Part shown: positions 39,073-48,850 of the stretch, piece by piece
How the letters are laid out: each line of letters opens with the position of its first letter
Position numbering within the stretch: position 1 is the stretch's first letter
Origin: Monosporascus cannonballus
Lineage: Eukaryota > Ascomycota > Sordariomycetes > Xylariales
DNA: 64,000 nt
Direction of reading: 5' to 3'
Assembly (NCBI GenBank): GCA_004154925.1
Contig: QJNS01000022.1
Location: 372,001-436,000, forward strand
Position numbers and translations under genes: made by a program
The notes under the pieces: generated by a model
The model's database searches: none
What the model was told of the DNA's origin: nothing
Seen by the model: the letters and a program-made list of their open reading frames with translations, nothing else

Positions 39073-39459
39073 TATTATAATTTAACAGATTTAGTAGGCC
39101 TGAAAATAGTTAGAACAAAAAAGGCTAAACTCGATATAAATATTAATTATATAATAGGCTTAAGCTGTTAAGAGATTTCGACATCTTAAATCATTTAAGG
39201 AATATAAAAGAATTAGAAAGCTTAAAGATGTTAAAAACTTAGGCCGTTCAAGCATTTTAAGCTATGAGCAAAATATATATTTTCGGTATTTTGAAAATTT
39301 AAATAATATTAGTTCGTAATATAATTCACTGTTTAAAATATTCTTAGTATTATGAGACTTAACTATAATTATTTTATTACATAGATTCTTACGATATTCC
39401 TATTAACATAAACTCGTACCACTTAGGTTTAATAATTAGTGAAACCTTAAGCCGTCACA
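39073..39459 (+). repeat. 3' LTR of G5 (387 bp)
   Basis: Starts TATTATAATTTAACAG and ends AAGCCGTCACA at 39,459. U3 differs from every other LTR in the window; the R/U5 end aligns with 5,970-6,151. Confidence 0.8.
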
Positions 39460-39961
39460 ATTTATTTCGGTATATAACGTAATAACAAAACGTTTAATTT
39501 CTTATAATTTTAATGAAAAATGTGCAAATTTTAGAATTTTAATATATAAAATTATATGTTAATAATTATATAAATCGTTATAAAAGTTTACTAAAATAAG
39601 ATTATGAATCGAAATTAAATAATGATGTAAAAGAAATATAATTAATTCTTTAATAAGATGCGCCTTAATTATTACGACAACTACATATAGTATAAAATAA
39701 TTTATATATTGATATATTCAAAGTCTATCATAAACGTACGTAACCAAATATTTAATTATAATATATCGAATTATCAATAAAATTATTAAAAACTAACAAC
39801 GCAAAAAAAGAAAATACTTATAAAATATAATTTCTATTAGATTGCAATTATTAACAAATTAATCGTTTACCTACTTACTAATTTAAAATAACCATTTAGC
39901 AGTTAATTAAAAAGGTTAAATAGAAGTAACCTAATATATTTATTTTTTAGAATTTGCTATA
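39460..39961. other. AT-rich DNA without recognisable content
   Basis: Between the G5 LTR and P3. I could not align it with gag, pol, LTR or transposase of the neighbours; no gene seen. Confidence 0.5.
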
Positions 39962-39963
39962 TA

Positions 39964-40006
39964 AGTCAGACACCCAGGTCACGCGCCACCCCCCTCACGC
40001 TCCACC
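39964..40006 (+). repeat. P3 left terminal inverted repeat
   Basis: Begins AGTCAGACACCCAGGTCACG; perfect inverse match over 43 bp with 48,497-48,539. Confidence 0.95.
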
Positions 40007-40128
40007 GAATTTTCGAGACACCCAACGCACTGACCCTAACTTCAGCTATATATATCTCCGTCAAATAACGTTTCCTTGGAAAACAAAATATACCTTTTTG
40101 ATTTCCAAAATCAGGCGATTTTAACGAT

Positions 40129-40594
40129 ATGGGACTTACCGCTTAATTGCGTATTACGAAGGCGATTAACGAAGTCGCAAATAAAAGGTTTATTCGGGCG
40201 GCCTTTAAGTTATACCAGATCGAACGTACATATTTTACCCGCAAAATCCAGGATATACAGACCCGGGAGGAATATAACGAGAATTTCCTAAAGGTATCCA
40301 AGGTTCTTAAAGACAAGTTAGTTAAATAGATCGTAATCCAGGGCCAGCTTAGGTACGTTCTTCCGTATGTTCGATTCCGTACGTACGCGTAACGCCTTTT
40401 TCTTAAGTCCGGCAATACGGAACGCCTAAGAAAAAAATAAATAATACGATTTTTTTAACGTTATTGCGAAATTAAAATTTTTAAGGGTTGGGCCATTAAT
40501 TATTAACGTTTAAACGGGGTTACAAAAGTTATTTGTAACGTATTATTCGACTGCCTATTCTTATGGAAAATACGGAAAATATATTCTTATAACA
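40129..40594 (+). pseudogene. P3 transposase, N-terminal part
   Basis: Frame from ATG 40,129 with one early stop. It reads the pogo/CENP-B-type DNA-binding region: RITKAINEV, then RAAFKLYQIERTYFTRKIQD, matching the A-A-x-x-Y-x-I-x-x-x-T-L-x-x-R motif of the helix-turn-helix, then LVK-stop-IVIQGQL, matching L-V-x-W-I with Trp changed to stop. Interrupted by G7 at 40,594; continues at 47,236. A 90-codon minus-strand frame here is a shadow. Confidence 0.8.
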
Positions 40595-40968
40595 TGTGAC
40601 GGCTAGGCGGTTTAACCAACTATTAAACCTTAAGCCGACGGGTTTATGTTGGCAGGAGTATCGTAAGAATCTGAGCAATGGATACAATAACGTATTACGT
40701 TTCGTAATGCCAAAGGTGCCTTAGATAACGAATTATGATTATAAGCTGAAGTTATTTAAATTATGGAATTAATAAATATATATATTTTTCTCCTTTTTGG
40801 CTTAATTATTTGTGATTACGCCGTTAATTGTAATTACGATTATTTAGGATCATTTTTGATTATTAATAATTACTAATTTGGCAGTGATTACCGTTACGTA
40901 ACCCGGAAGGTGGCCCGTATGCTCCTGCCTAACCGTTTTTTGGGACCGGAACTTATCGGGTCGTAATA
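40595..40968 (-). repeat. G7 LTR, left in window (3' LTR)
   Basis: TGTGACGGCTAGGCGG at the start, GTCGTAATA at the end (TA for the expected CA). More RIP-mutated in its U3 half than the right copy. Confidence 0.95.
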
Positions 40969-40985
40969 CGATCTCCCCTTTCCCC
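40969..40985 (-). other. Polypurine tract of G7
   Basis: In element sense GGGGAAAGGGGAGATCG, abutting the 3' LTR: a classic plus-strand primer site. Confidence 0.9.
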
Positions 40986-41059
40986 AAATCTTGCCCTTAA
41001 AATTTCTTTTCTTCTTTTTTTCGTTTGGTAAGTATTTTTTTTTTTTTACGTTTAGTTAT

Positions 41060-41640
41060 ATCGTTTTGCATTTCCAAAATTCGTTGCGTTCCTCGTTCTT
41101 TTACCGTTCGTCGTATTAACCTCGTAAAAGCCTTTAACGAATTTGATTACAAAATTATGTCTTATTTTTATTGTTTTTTAAAAAACATAAAGTGTAAAAT
41201 AATGGAAAACGTTTTAAGGTATAAGGAATATATTAATTAAAGCCGATTTTGTAATGGTACCGGCGTACCTATTTTTTTCTTATAAAACATTCGTCGTAAG
41301 TATTAATACTTAAAACGTAAAAAAGCGCTTACCAAAAAACAATTATTAAAGCTTTAGCGGCTTTACCTTAAGGTTTAATATAAATATCAGAAAAAAATAA
41401 ATAAAACTTTTTTTCGTTTTATTTGTTTACGTAAATAAAAGGCATTAATTCGTTCGAAAAACGTTATCATAATATAACGTAGGTTTTAATTATTGAATAA
41501 GCTAAAAAAATAAGAATATTGGGAAGAAAAATAGTTGGAGGCCGCCGTTATAGTTACTTTGTTAACGCAGGCCGTAATTAACTGGCTCGATATCCCGGTT
41601 ATTAACTGGTCGATTATTAATTAAGACGCGTCCGTCGTTA
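41060..41640 (+). pseudogene. Antisense ORF of G7 with Zn(II)2Cys6-like cluster
   Basis: Plus-strand frame opposite to gag-pol. Positions 41,163-41,252 encode Y-x2-C-x6-C-x8-Y-x2-Y-x6-C, the same spacing as in G3 but with different cysteines surviving (second, third and sixth; G3 keeps first and fourth). Between them five of the six cluster positions are Cys in at least one copy. A basic, Lys/Gln/Leu-rich region follows, then NWLDIPV and NWS blocks (about 41,575-41,620) shared with G3. The start is unclear (no ATG before the cluster that fits), and stops occur in frame. Confidence 0.7.
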
Positions 41641-41649
41641 TTAGTAAAA

Positions 41650-44600
41650 GTTTTTTAATAGGCGCTAAGCGTTAATAAGATTTTTGGCAAATTCCCAGAT
41701 ATTTTCGTATATTAAGTATTTTCTTTATTTCGTATATTTGTTTGTCTTTTATTTTTACGTCGTTTTATACCGTATATACTTTAATTATATCTGCTGTTAA
41801 TTCGAATAAAAAAATATGAAAAATTAGATGGAATTTAACTTTTGGTAAAAGTTTTAATTGGTAATTATTTTTTAAAATTTTCTTGGCGATTTTATATGGA
41901 CCGATATATTTGAAATCGAATTTTTTGCTGGGTTGTTTTATTTAAATATTTTTTGTAACGAGGAAAACCATTTCCCCCTTTTTGAAAGTTGGTTTTTTTA
42001 ACCTTTTCTGGTTATAATATTTATTTATCTGATTTTATACGAATTCCAGTTTTGTTTTTATTTCTTGGTACAGCTATCGTAATTATTTTGACGTAAGGAT
42101 TGCTTTAATATTAATTGGACCGTCGTTACGCATTTTTTATAAATTTTTGGAATAAAACCGAAACTTGTATTTGCAGATATTATCTTAATACTTTCGTAAT
42201 AATTAATATTGTAAGTTAATTAAATAATCGGTAACTTTTTAACCCAGTTAATTTATTCGTAATTAATGTAATATCGTAAGTAAATTTTTAAAGTTTAATT
42301 TATTCGTTTTATTTATTTATCCGTTTAAAGTTTAAATATGTTAAATAATTTGTAATTTAGGCCGATTTATATTATAAGGCTTTACCAAAATTTAAATATA
42401 AATATTAATCCTTTATTTAATATGATTTTTATTAATAATCCGTAAATGCTAAAAGTATGTTTAAAAAATATATGCCAGTTATTCGGCATTTATATTCTTA
42501 TAATATAATAAAAAAATAGGAAAGTTTTGTGAATCGATCGACGATTACAAAAATACTATCGTAATATATTCTTATAGCTAAATCTTTTGATATAGGAAAT
42601 TTAATAATAAAATCGAATGTAATTAAATATTATGGTCGTTTTGTAATTGGTAATAATTATAATTTTCCGTATAGCTTATATCGTCGAGCCTTTATTTTAA
42701 CGTAAATATCGTATTGCCGTATAACTTTTTGTATTATTAATTTTATTTTAAAAAAAATATATACGTTAAAATCGCTTTAGGGTTTGTAAATCTCTGGATA
42801 TTTATATAATTAATATTTATATATTTTTTATATTAAATCTTTTTAATATTTTTCTGGAATTTATATTTTATTCGTTTTTTGGTTTATTAAGAAATTATCG
42901 TTATATTATTGGATTTTCTAATACATATTATAAGATATTGCCTAAATTGTCACAATTTATCGTAAGCGTAAATATCCTTTTGTAATAGTATCAAAAATTA
43001 TATAGCTAATTTTAACTAATTTTTTTTCGAGGTCTGGCCGCTTGCTTAAAGTATTTACTTTGCCGTTCTTTAATTTTTTTTTTGTAGATAATAACGAAGT
43101 CGAAATTCGCTAATTTTTCTGCGTATCGAAATTATCGTTTTATAAATTTTCTGGTCGTAATAAATCGGGTAAAATTTTGATAATCCGTATAAACTTTAAC
43201 CTAGTATAAATTTTCTTTTAGGAAATACTTAAATTCCCGAAATACCATAATAATAACTATAAATTCTTTATTTAAAATGCCGTAATTAAATTTGGTTCTG
43301 TTTAACTTATACAAAAAGAATATAATAAGGTATAATTTGCTTTAATTATTTCGTTATCCGATTATTACGTTTAACGCATAATCCGAAATATTGGTTTTTA
43401 ATTTAACGAGGCGGTTTAGATCGTACATAATTAATATTAGCTCGCTAGTAATTATATCCTTAATACCTTAAAATATTTTTTCCGTAAAATTTGTTAAAAA
43501 TATCATTATTTTGCTAAAGTTTCGAATAAATTTCCTATAATAGTTGGCGAATTTAAGGAATACCTATACCTTTTTAACTATTATTAATATTTATTATTTT
43601 ATAATTATAGCAATTTTTTTAGGGTCCATCTTAATATATCCTAGATATTCCACTTTTTATATATGGAACTAACTTTTTTCCGCATTAATAAATAACCTTA
43701 TATCCTGTAAAGCTTAAAAAACTTTATAAATATATCCTGTATATACTTTTTTCGTTTTTTAAAAAATGAAAATATCGTCGAAATAGCAAATAACGAAAAT
43801 ATTAAAGTATTTTTATAATACGTAATTTACCATCCCCTAAAAGGTTGCTGGTACGTTCGTAAATTCCATTAGTATAATTAAACACTTAAATAATCCGTAT
43901 TTCGTTTTAAAAATTATTTTCCATTCGTATTTTTTTTAATTCTAATAAAGTTATATCCATTTTTAAAATCGACTGCCGTAAACCATTTAATTCCGTAAAG
44001 TCGGTTTTTTATTTCCGTAATTAAGGATAATAATATTCGATTTTTAATAATAATATCGTTTAATTGTCGATAATTAACCATAAATCGTAATTTCCCATTT
44101 TCTTAAATACGAAAAACATAAGGTATCCTATTAGTGATTTCGAAAGTCGAATTTATTTTTTTTGTAACCGATTTTCTAAATATTCTTTAAAAATACGTAA
44201 TTTATCTTTATTAAAATTATAAATAAGATAAAATTTCATCGAAAATCCTTTTTTGAAAATTATTTTATAATCTTATTTATTATATTCTGGTAATTTCGTA
44301 TTAAGCTCCTTTTTAAAAAACTGTTCGTATCTGTAATATTATGGTAATATATTAATTAAATTTTTTAATTCCTTAAATTATTATTCCTATTATTTTAAAT
44401 CGTTATTTAATTATTTTAATTTCGCTTTAATAGTAATAACAATACGTCGTATTTTTTAATACCCGTTTTTTTATATCTTATTTCTTTAGGTAATAAGGTA
44501 TTTATTATATTTTATGCCTATATTCGTCGCCATTATTAATCAAATATTAAAATTTTAATTTTTTTTATTTAATAATAAGGAATAAAATAAATTTTACCTG

Positions 44601-46800
44601 GTTAATTTTTCCGTTAATTAAAATTCCGTATTAACGTATTTAAAATAATTCTAAAATCATATGGTAATTTCTGAATAGAACGATATCGAAATTAATCGTT
44701 TAATATCATTCTTTAATAAAAATCTCGAAATAATTAATTTCGTATATAATTTTTCCGTTATCATAAGCGAATTCCTAATTTTCGGTATTCGTTACTATAT
44801 AAAGTTCCAATTTATATCTCCATAATAATTTAAGTTTATTAACCATATTTAATATAATATAATTTCCATCCAGAATTCCGTAATCCATTATTACGGTATA
44901 CCAATACGTTTTAATTCGTATTTCCAAAATAATAAGGTTATTAACGTTTCCTATCGTCGCGTTTAAAGCTTTTTTCGGAAATTCCTTTTAATTCCTTTAG
45001 GTTTTATTATTTTACGGCTTTTTTACAAATAACTTTTTTCTTTTAATTTTTGTTCGAATTTATCGAACTTTATTTATATTTTTTCGTTTAACGTATTAAG
45101 CTGTTATATTTATCGTTATTATCGGCGTACTGTTCCTTCGAGCCGTATTAATTATTCTTAATTTTTTGCAATTTTTTTTATCGAATAAATTATTTTCTTA
45201 TATTTACAATTATATCCCATTATACGTTATTTTAATTATTATTCCAAAAATTTCCTATAAATTAACGTATTTTTTTCTTAATAACTTTTTTTTAAAAATC
45301 TATAATAAATACCAATTAAAAATAGAAATCCGTAATAATTTTTTAATAATGCTTTTTTACCGTATGCTAAATTAACTTTTTTTTCCGTTTAATAATTATA
45401 TTATCTATAATAATAAAAGGGATCTTTTTACGGGCATTATTTTCCTTTAAGCCAGTTTTTTTCTTCGGCCAATTGCTGGCTATTTTTTTGGAATTATGGT
45501 TCGAAACTGTCGATACTATTGCTTATTATTTTTGTTATGTCCGATACGGTTTGAAAAATTGAATCCCTTATAATATATTCGGGTAATTTATACGTAAATA
45601 TATTATTTCCGTTTTTCGTAGTCGGGATATTCTCGTCGTCGACAGTATATGGCGTATATTTTATTGTATTGATTAGGTGTTCCGGGGCAAAGTTCTTTTA
45701 TTTAATCTTGGTATTTATATAACCATCTTTATAACGCTTTTTATTATGTTCGTAATACTTGTCGAATTAGCTTTCTGGCTTTTCGTATTTTTCGTCGAAT
45801 TTTTTATCGTGATGGTCCCGGTTAGACCTTTTGTTATAGGCCTGGTATATATTTGGCTTGGATTATGTTAATGGTTTTATTGTTATTTTCTTAATTATCC
45901 TTAGATTATTTTTCCGGTATAGGGGTTTAGTTATTTTATTATATCTTTTTGGGTTTTTTACATTTATAAACTTTATGTCCTATTTTGCCGCAATTAAAAT
46001 ATTTAATCTGGCTTTAATTCTATTTATGGGTAACGCCGAGTTTCATAAGTTCTGGCGTTATTTCGTAAAAAGTTGGAGGTGCGTTTTTTTTTCCCTTGGT
46101 TAAACTTGTTATATCCAAAATATAGGACATATTATCCTTTTTTTTATCGTTTTTTAAATTATCGGTTATTAATTTTAATTACTTTTATAATATACCGGTT
46201 TAAGGTAATTAATTGCTTAATCCAAATAATTTTATCTTTTATATTATCTTTTAATTCTTTATAAAATATGTCGATAAGGGTATCGGCCTTATCGTTTCCT
46301 TATTTTGCCCTAGCCGTAAAACTTTTGAAGGTTACGGCGTATTTGAACGCAGGTTTTTTTATCGGAATTATAAAAGTTATTAAGCCGTTAATGGTTTTTT
46401 ATTCGGATTGCCGAAATTATCGCATACTTTATTTTCGAAATTGGTATAAATTAAAAAGATTTTATTAATAAAATTTTTCTTATTTATTTTTCTTATTTTT
46501 AGGAAATTTTTCATAATGGGCTTAAACCAATTAACCGCATTTCCTATTAGGTATATTTTTATTATTAAGATTATATCCGCTGGGTTATTAAGATTTAAGA
46601 AATAAAGGTAAATTTGTACCTAAGTTAGAAAAGTTTAAGGGTTATTTTTTCTATCGTAAGGTTTTGGCTTTTTTGGCTTTATACGGGCGAAAAAGGGTTA
46701 GGCAGGCGTAACCTTAAATTATCGAACTTTTTTTTCCAGTTCCCGGATTCGAGCCTGAAACTGCTAAATAAGGGTTTCCTAAATACTGGTTAATATCTTA
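41650..46800 (-). pseudogene. G7 gag-pol remnant
   Basis: gag about 46,780-45,950 with zinc knuckle at 45,960-46,001 reading Y-F-N-C-G-K-I-G-H-K-V-Y-K-C (only the first Cys lost). Protease about 44,900-44,700; RT about 44,680-43,700 with catalytic Y-F-D-D intact at 43,774-43,785; RNase H about 43,450-43,080; integrase about 42,950-41,800. The chromodomain near 41,680-41,730 has an internal deletion: I-R-K runs almost straight into W-E-F-A-K-N-L-I-N-A, losing the middle ~18 residues. Stops throughout. Plus-strand frames at 45,166-46,468 are shadows. Confidence 0.85.
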
Positions 46801-46856
46801 ATAATATTAAATATTGTTCAAAATCTAACGGTATTATTAAACAAAAACTTGGAACG

Positions 46857-47230
46857 TATAATGGCTAAACGGTTCAACTAATTATTAAATTTTAAGTCGA
46901 CAAATTTATATTAGCAGAAATATCGTAAGAATCTAAATAATAAATATAATAATGTATTACGTTTCGTAATGCCAAAGGTGCCTTAAATAACGAATTATAA
47001 TTGCAAATTAAAGTTATTTAAATTATGGAATTAATAAACGTATATATCCTTTTCCTTTTTGGCTTAATTATTTGTAATTACGCCGTTGGTGGTAATCACG
47101 ATCACTTAGGACCACCTTTGATCACTGATAATCACTGGCTTAGCAGTGATCACCGTCACGTGACCCGGGAGGTGGCCCGTGTGCTCCTGCCTGACCGTTT
47201 CTTGGGACCGGAGCTTGTCGGGTCGTAACA
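46857..47230 (-). repeat. G7 LTR, right in window (5' LTR)
   Basis: 374 bp, TATAATGGC to GTCGTAACA. The segment 47,090-47,230 is nearly free of RIP and shows repeated TGATCAC/GTGATCA words in U3, with CACGTGAC at 47,156. An open frame at 47,025-47,228 is accidental. Confidence 0.95.
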
Positions 47231-47235
47231 TAACA

Positions 47236-48300
47236 GATATAACGCCGATAAGTTCGGGATAATAAAGGGTATGGGAAAGAATTTTTTCGTTTTCGGTAAA
47301 ACCTTTAAAAAGTTCGTCCTTTTAAAAAATGTTTTTAAATGTACGTAGATATCGGTTATAGCCTATATTAACGCAAACGGGCGAGCTTTTTTTCCGTTAA
47401 TTATATTTAGCGGCGTTAACGTATAATAATAATGGTTTCCCGATATGGAAAATTAACTATATGAAAACTGGTATTTTACGACGTTTTCAAATGGCTGGAT
47501 TAATACCGATATTAAGTTAAAATAATTGCGAAAAATATTTATCCTTTATATTAAGCCTATTAACCCCCAAAAATGAAAGCTCCTTATTATAAACGGTTAT
47601 AACAGCTATATTACTAAAGAATTTATGTGGACCTGCCTAATTAATAGGATTTATATCGTTTTTTTGCCCTTATATTTATCGTACGTATGGCAGCCGCTTG
47701 ATGTAGGTGTTTTTTCCGTCCTGAAGCGCAGGTACCGTTATTGGTTCCGGGAGCGTTGTTACGGAAAGGCTTTGGAGGCAACAGATAAAACAGATTTCCT
47801 GTAGGCGTTCGCCAAGGCCTGGAATAAGGTTATAAAGGTTTTACGATATATCAAAACAGGCTTCAGGGCTTCGAGTATGTGGCCTGTTAATCGGAATAAG
47901 GCTTTAAAGAATCCATATATGAAAAAAAGCGAAAGGCTGGGAAATAAACCGGTTACTAAGTTACCTGTTATCTTATAACACCCCGATTTTTTCGAACTAA
48001 TCGTTCTAATAAGTCTTAATATACCTAAATCTTTAAAGGACCTAAAAAACCTAGAAATAACCTTAATTAAGGTCGACCTAGTTTTCGGGAAACTTACCGT
48101 TCGGTTACTATTCCGCAAAATGCGTAAAATACTTAACGTATCTAATAGCGAATTAACCGCTTTCGAAAATCATAACAGCCAATTAATTTTAGCCCTTAAA
48201 AAGGCACGTCCGAAAAAGTTAAGGAAGGTAAAAGCTGACCCTAATTAAGAATTCGTACGGCTAAAGAACGTTAGGCAAATAAAGGCCGGGCTAAAGGGTA
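47236..48300 (+). pseudogene. P3 transposase, catalytic part
   Basis: Continuation after G7. The motif L-L-I-I-N-G-Y-N-S-Y-I-T (47,578-47,613) is the D-G-H-x-S-H block with Asp and both His changed. It is followed by YVWQPLDVGVFSVLKRRYR (about 47,683-47,740), the hallmark Q-P-L-D-V-G-V-F-x-x-L-K of pogo transposases. The C-terminal helical part follows, with few stops to about 47,980. The minus-strand frame 47,759-48,118 is antisense. Confidence 0.85.
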
Positions 48301-48496
48301 ACGCGTAAGGACCCTCCGCTGTCATTCCGCAAAACGAAGCCCAAGACGAAGAAAAGAAAAAAAGCGAATATTATACTGATAATCCCAATTGTATAGTAAT
48401 GCGATTTCGTTAAAACCCGATATGGGTTGCTTAATTGGTTATTAAGTTATTGATTTTTGAAGTATATAGATGGTTTGGCGATAGCCTCAAATTGGG

Positions 48497-48539
48497 GGTG
48501 GAGCGTGAGGGGGGTGGCGCGTGACCTGGGTGTCTGACT
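48497..48539 (-). repeat. P3 right terminal inverted repeat
   Basis: Ends GTGACCTGGGTGTCTGACT, followed by TA. It marks the right limit of the transposon block. Confidence 0.95.
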
Positions 48540-48541
48540 TA

Positions 48542-48850
48542 ATTAGTCAGGGATTATTTCGCCCTTGTCTACAGGTATTCACTATCTTACTTATAGATAT
48601 TAGAGTTAAGATATTAGTATTAGGTCAATTTCTTCATTAAGGGCTTTAACTTATTATAATATATTTACGAAAATACATATTTTTTTAGAATTGAAGCTTG
48701 GTTTATACTATACCGTATTTTAAATGGTTTTAAGTTTCAGTACCCTTAGCTTTAAGCCTTTAAATAGTATTTATAACCTTCGTTTTTAGCATTTTTTCCC
48801 CTATAGTTGCCGAGATGCGGCCGCCAGAGGCTGAATCGAGATACAGCCGC
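48542..48850. other. AT-rich transition outside the last transposon
   Basis: Right of the P3 target site the sequence stays AT-rich for about 300 bp and then becomes balanced near 48,800-48,850. No repeat end or gene seen; possibly RIP spread from the repeats into flanking unique DNA. Confidence 0.5.

Larger units (their letters stand above)
16900..39459 (+). mobile_element. G5: Gypsy element, 5'-truncated, split by G6
   Basis: Plus-strand pol from about 16,900 to 21,032, then the G6 insertion, then the last 27 bp of internal sequence (39,046-39,072, a polypurine tract) and the 3' LTR (39,073-39,459). G6 entered a few bases upstream of the polypurine tract, producing the TCGAG duplication at 21,028-21,032 and 39,041-39,045. 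gag and the 5' LTR are missing; the element begins near the GC-rich island. Confidence 0.75.
40595..47230 (-). mobile_element. G7: complete Gypsy element (6,636 bp)
   Basis: Two 374-bp LTRs in the same orientation, flanked by perfect TAACA duplications (40,590-40,594; 47,231-47,235), inserted in the P3 transposase. Element order on the minus strand: LTR (46,857-47,230), gag, protease, RT, RNase H, integrase, chromodomain remnant, antisense ORF, polypurine tract, LTR (40,595-40,968). Mutations are milder than in G4 or G5, so it is probably one of the younger insertions. Confidence 0.95.
39964..48539 (+). mobile_element. P3: Fot1/pogo-type transposon split by G7
   Basis: 43-bp terminal inverted repeats (39,964-40,006; 48,497-48,539), TA on both sides (39,962-39,963; 48,540-48,541). 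Subtracting G7 and one copy of its 5-bp duplication leaves 1,935 bp, almost the size of P1 (1,931 bp). The transposase reads on the plus strand in two pieces. The TIR sequence differs from P1 and P2 apart from a GCGCCACC core. Confidence 0.93.

Noticed and set aside
45166..46468. Series of hydrophobic plus-strand frames of 63-81 codons resembling membrane proteins
   Set aside because: They are antisense to gag/protease of G7; AT-rich reverse complements of Lys/Asn-rich proteins look hydrophobic. The gag zinc knuckle is readable on the other strand.
47759..48118. 119-codon minus-strand frame
   Set aside because: Overlaps the pogo transposase of P3 on the plus strand, where QPLDVGVF and following blocks are conserved.
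1..48540. Possible organellar (mitochondrial) or centromeric DNA because of extreme AT content
   Set aside because: The block is built of chromovirus and pogo elements with target duplications and RIP-type mutations, and no mitochondrial genes or tRNAs are seen. A centromeric or heterochromatic location is possible but not shown by sequence alone.
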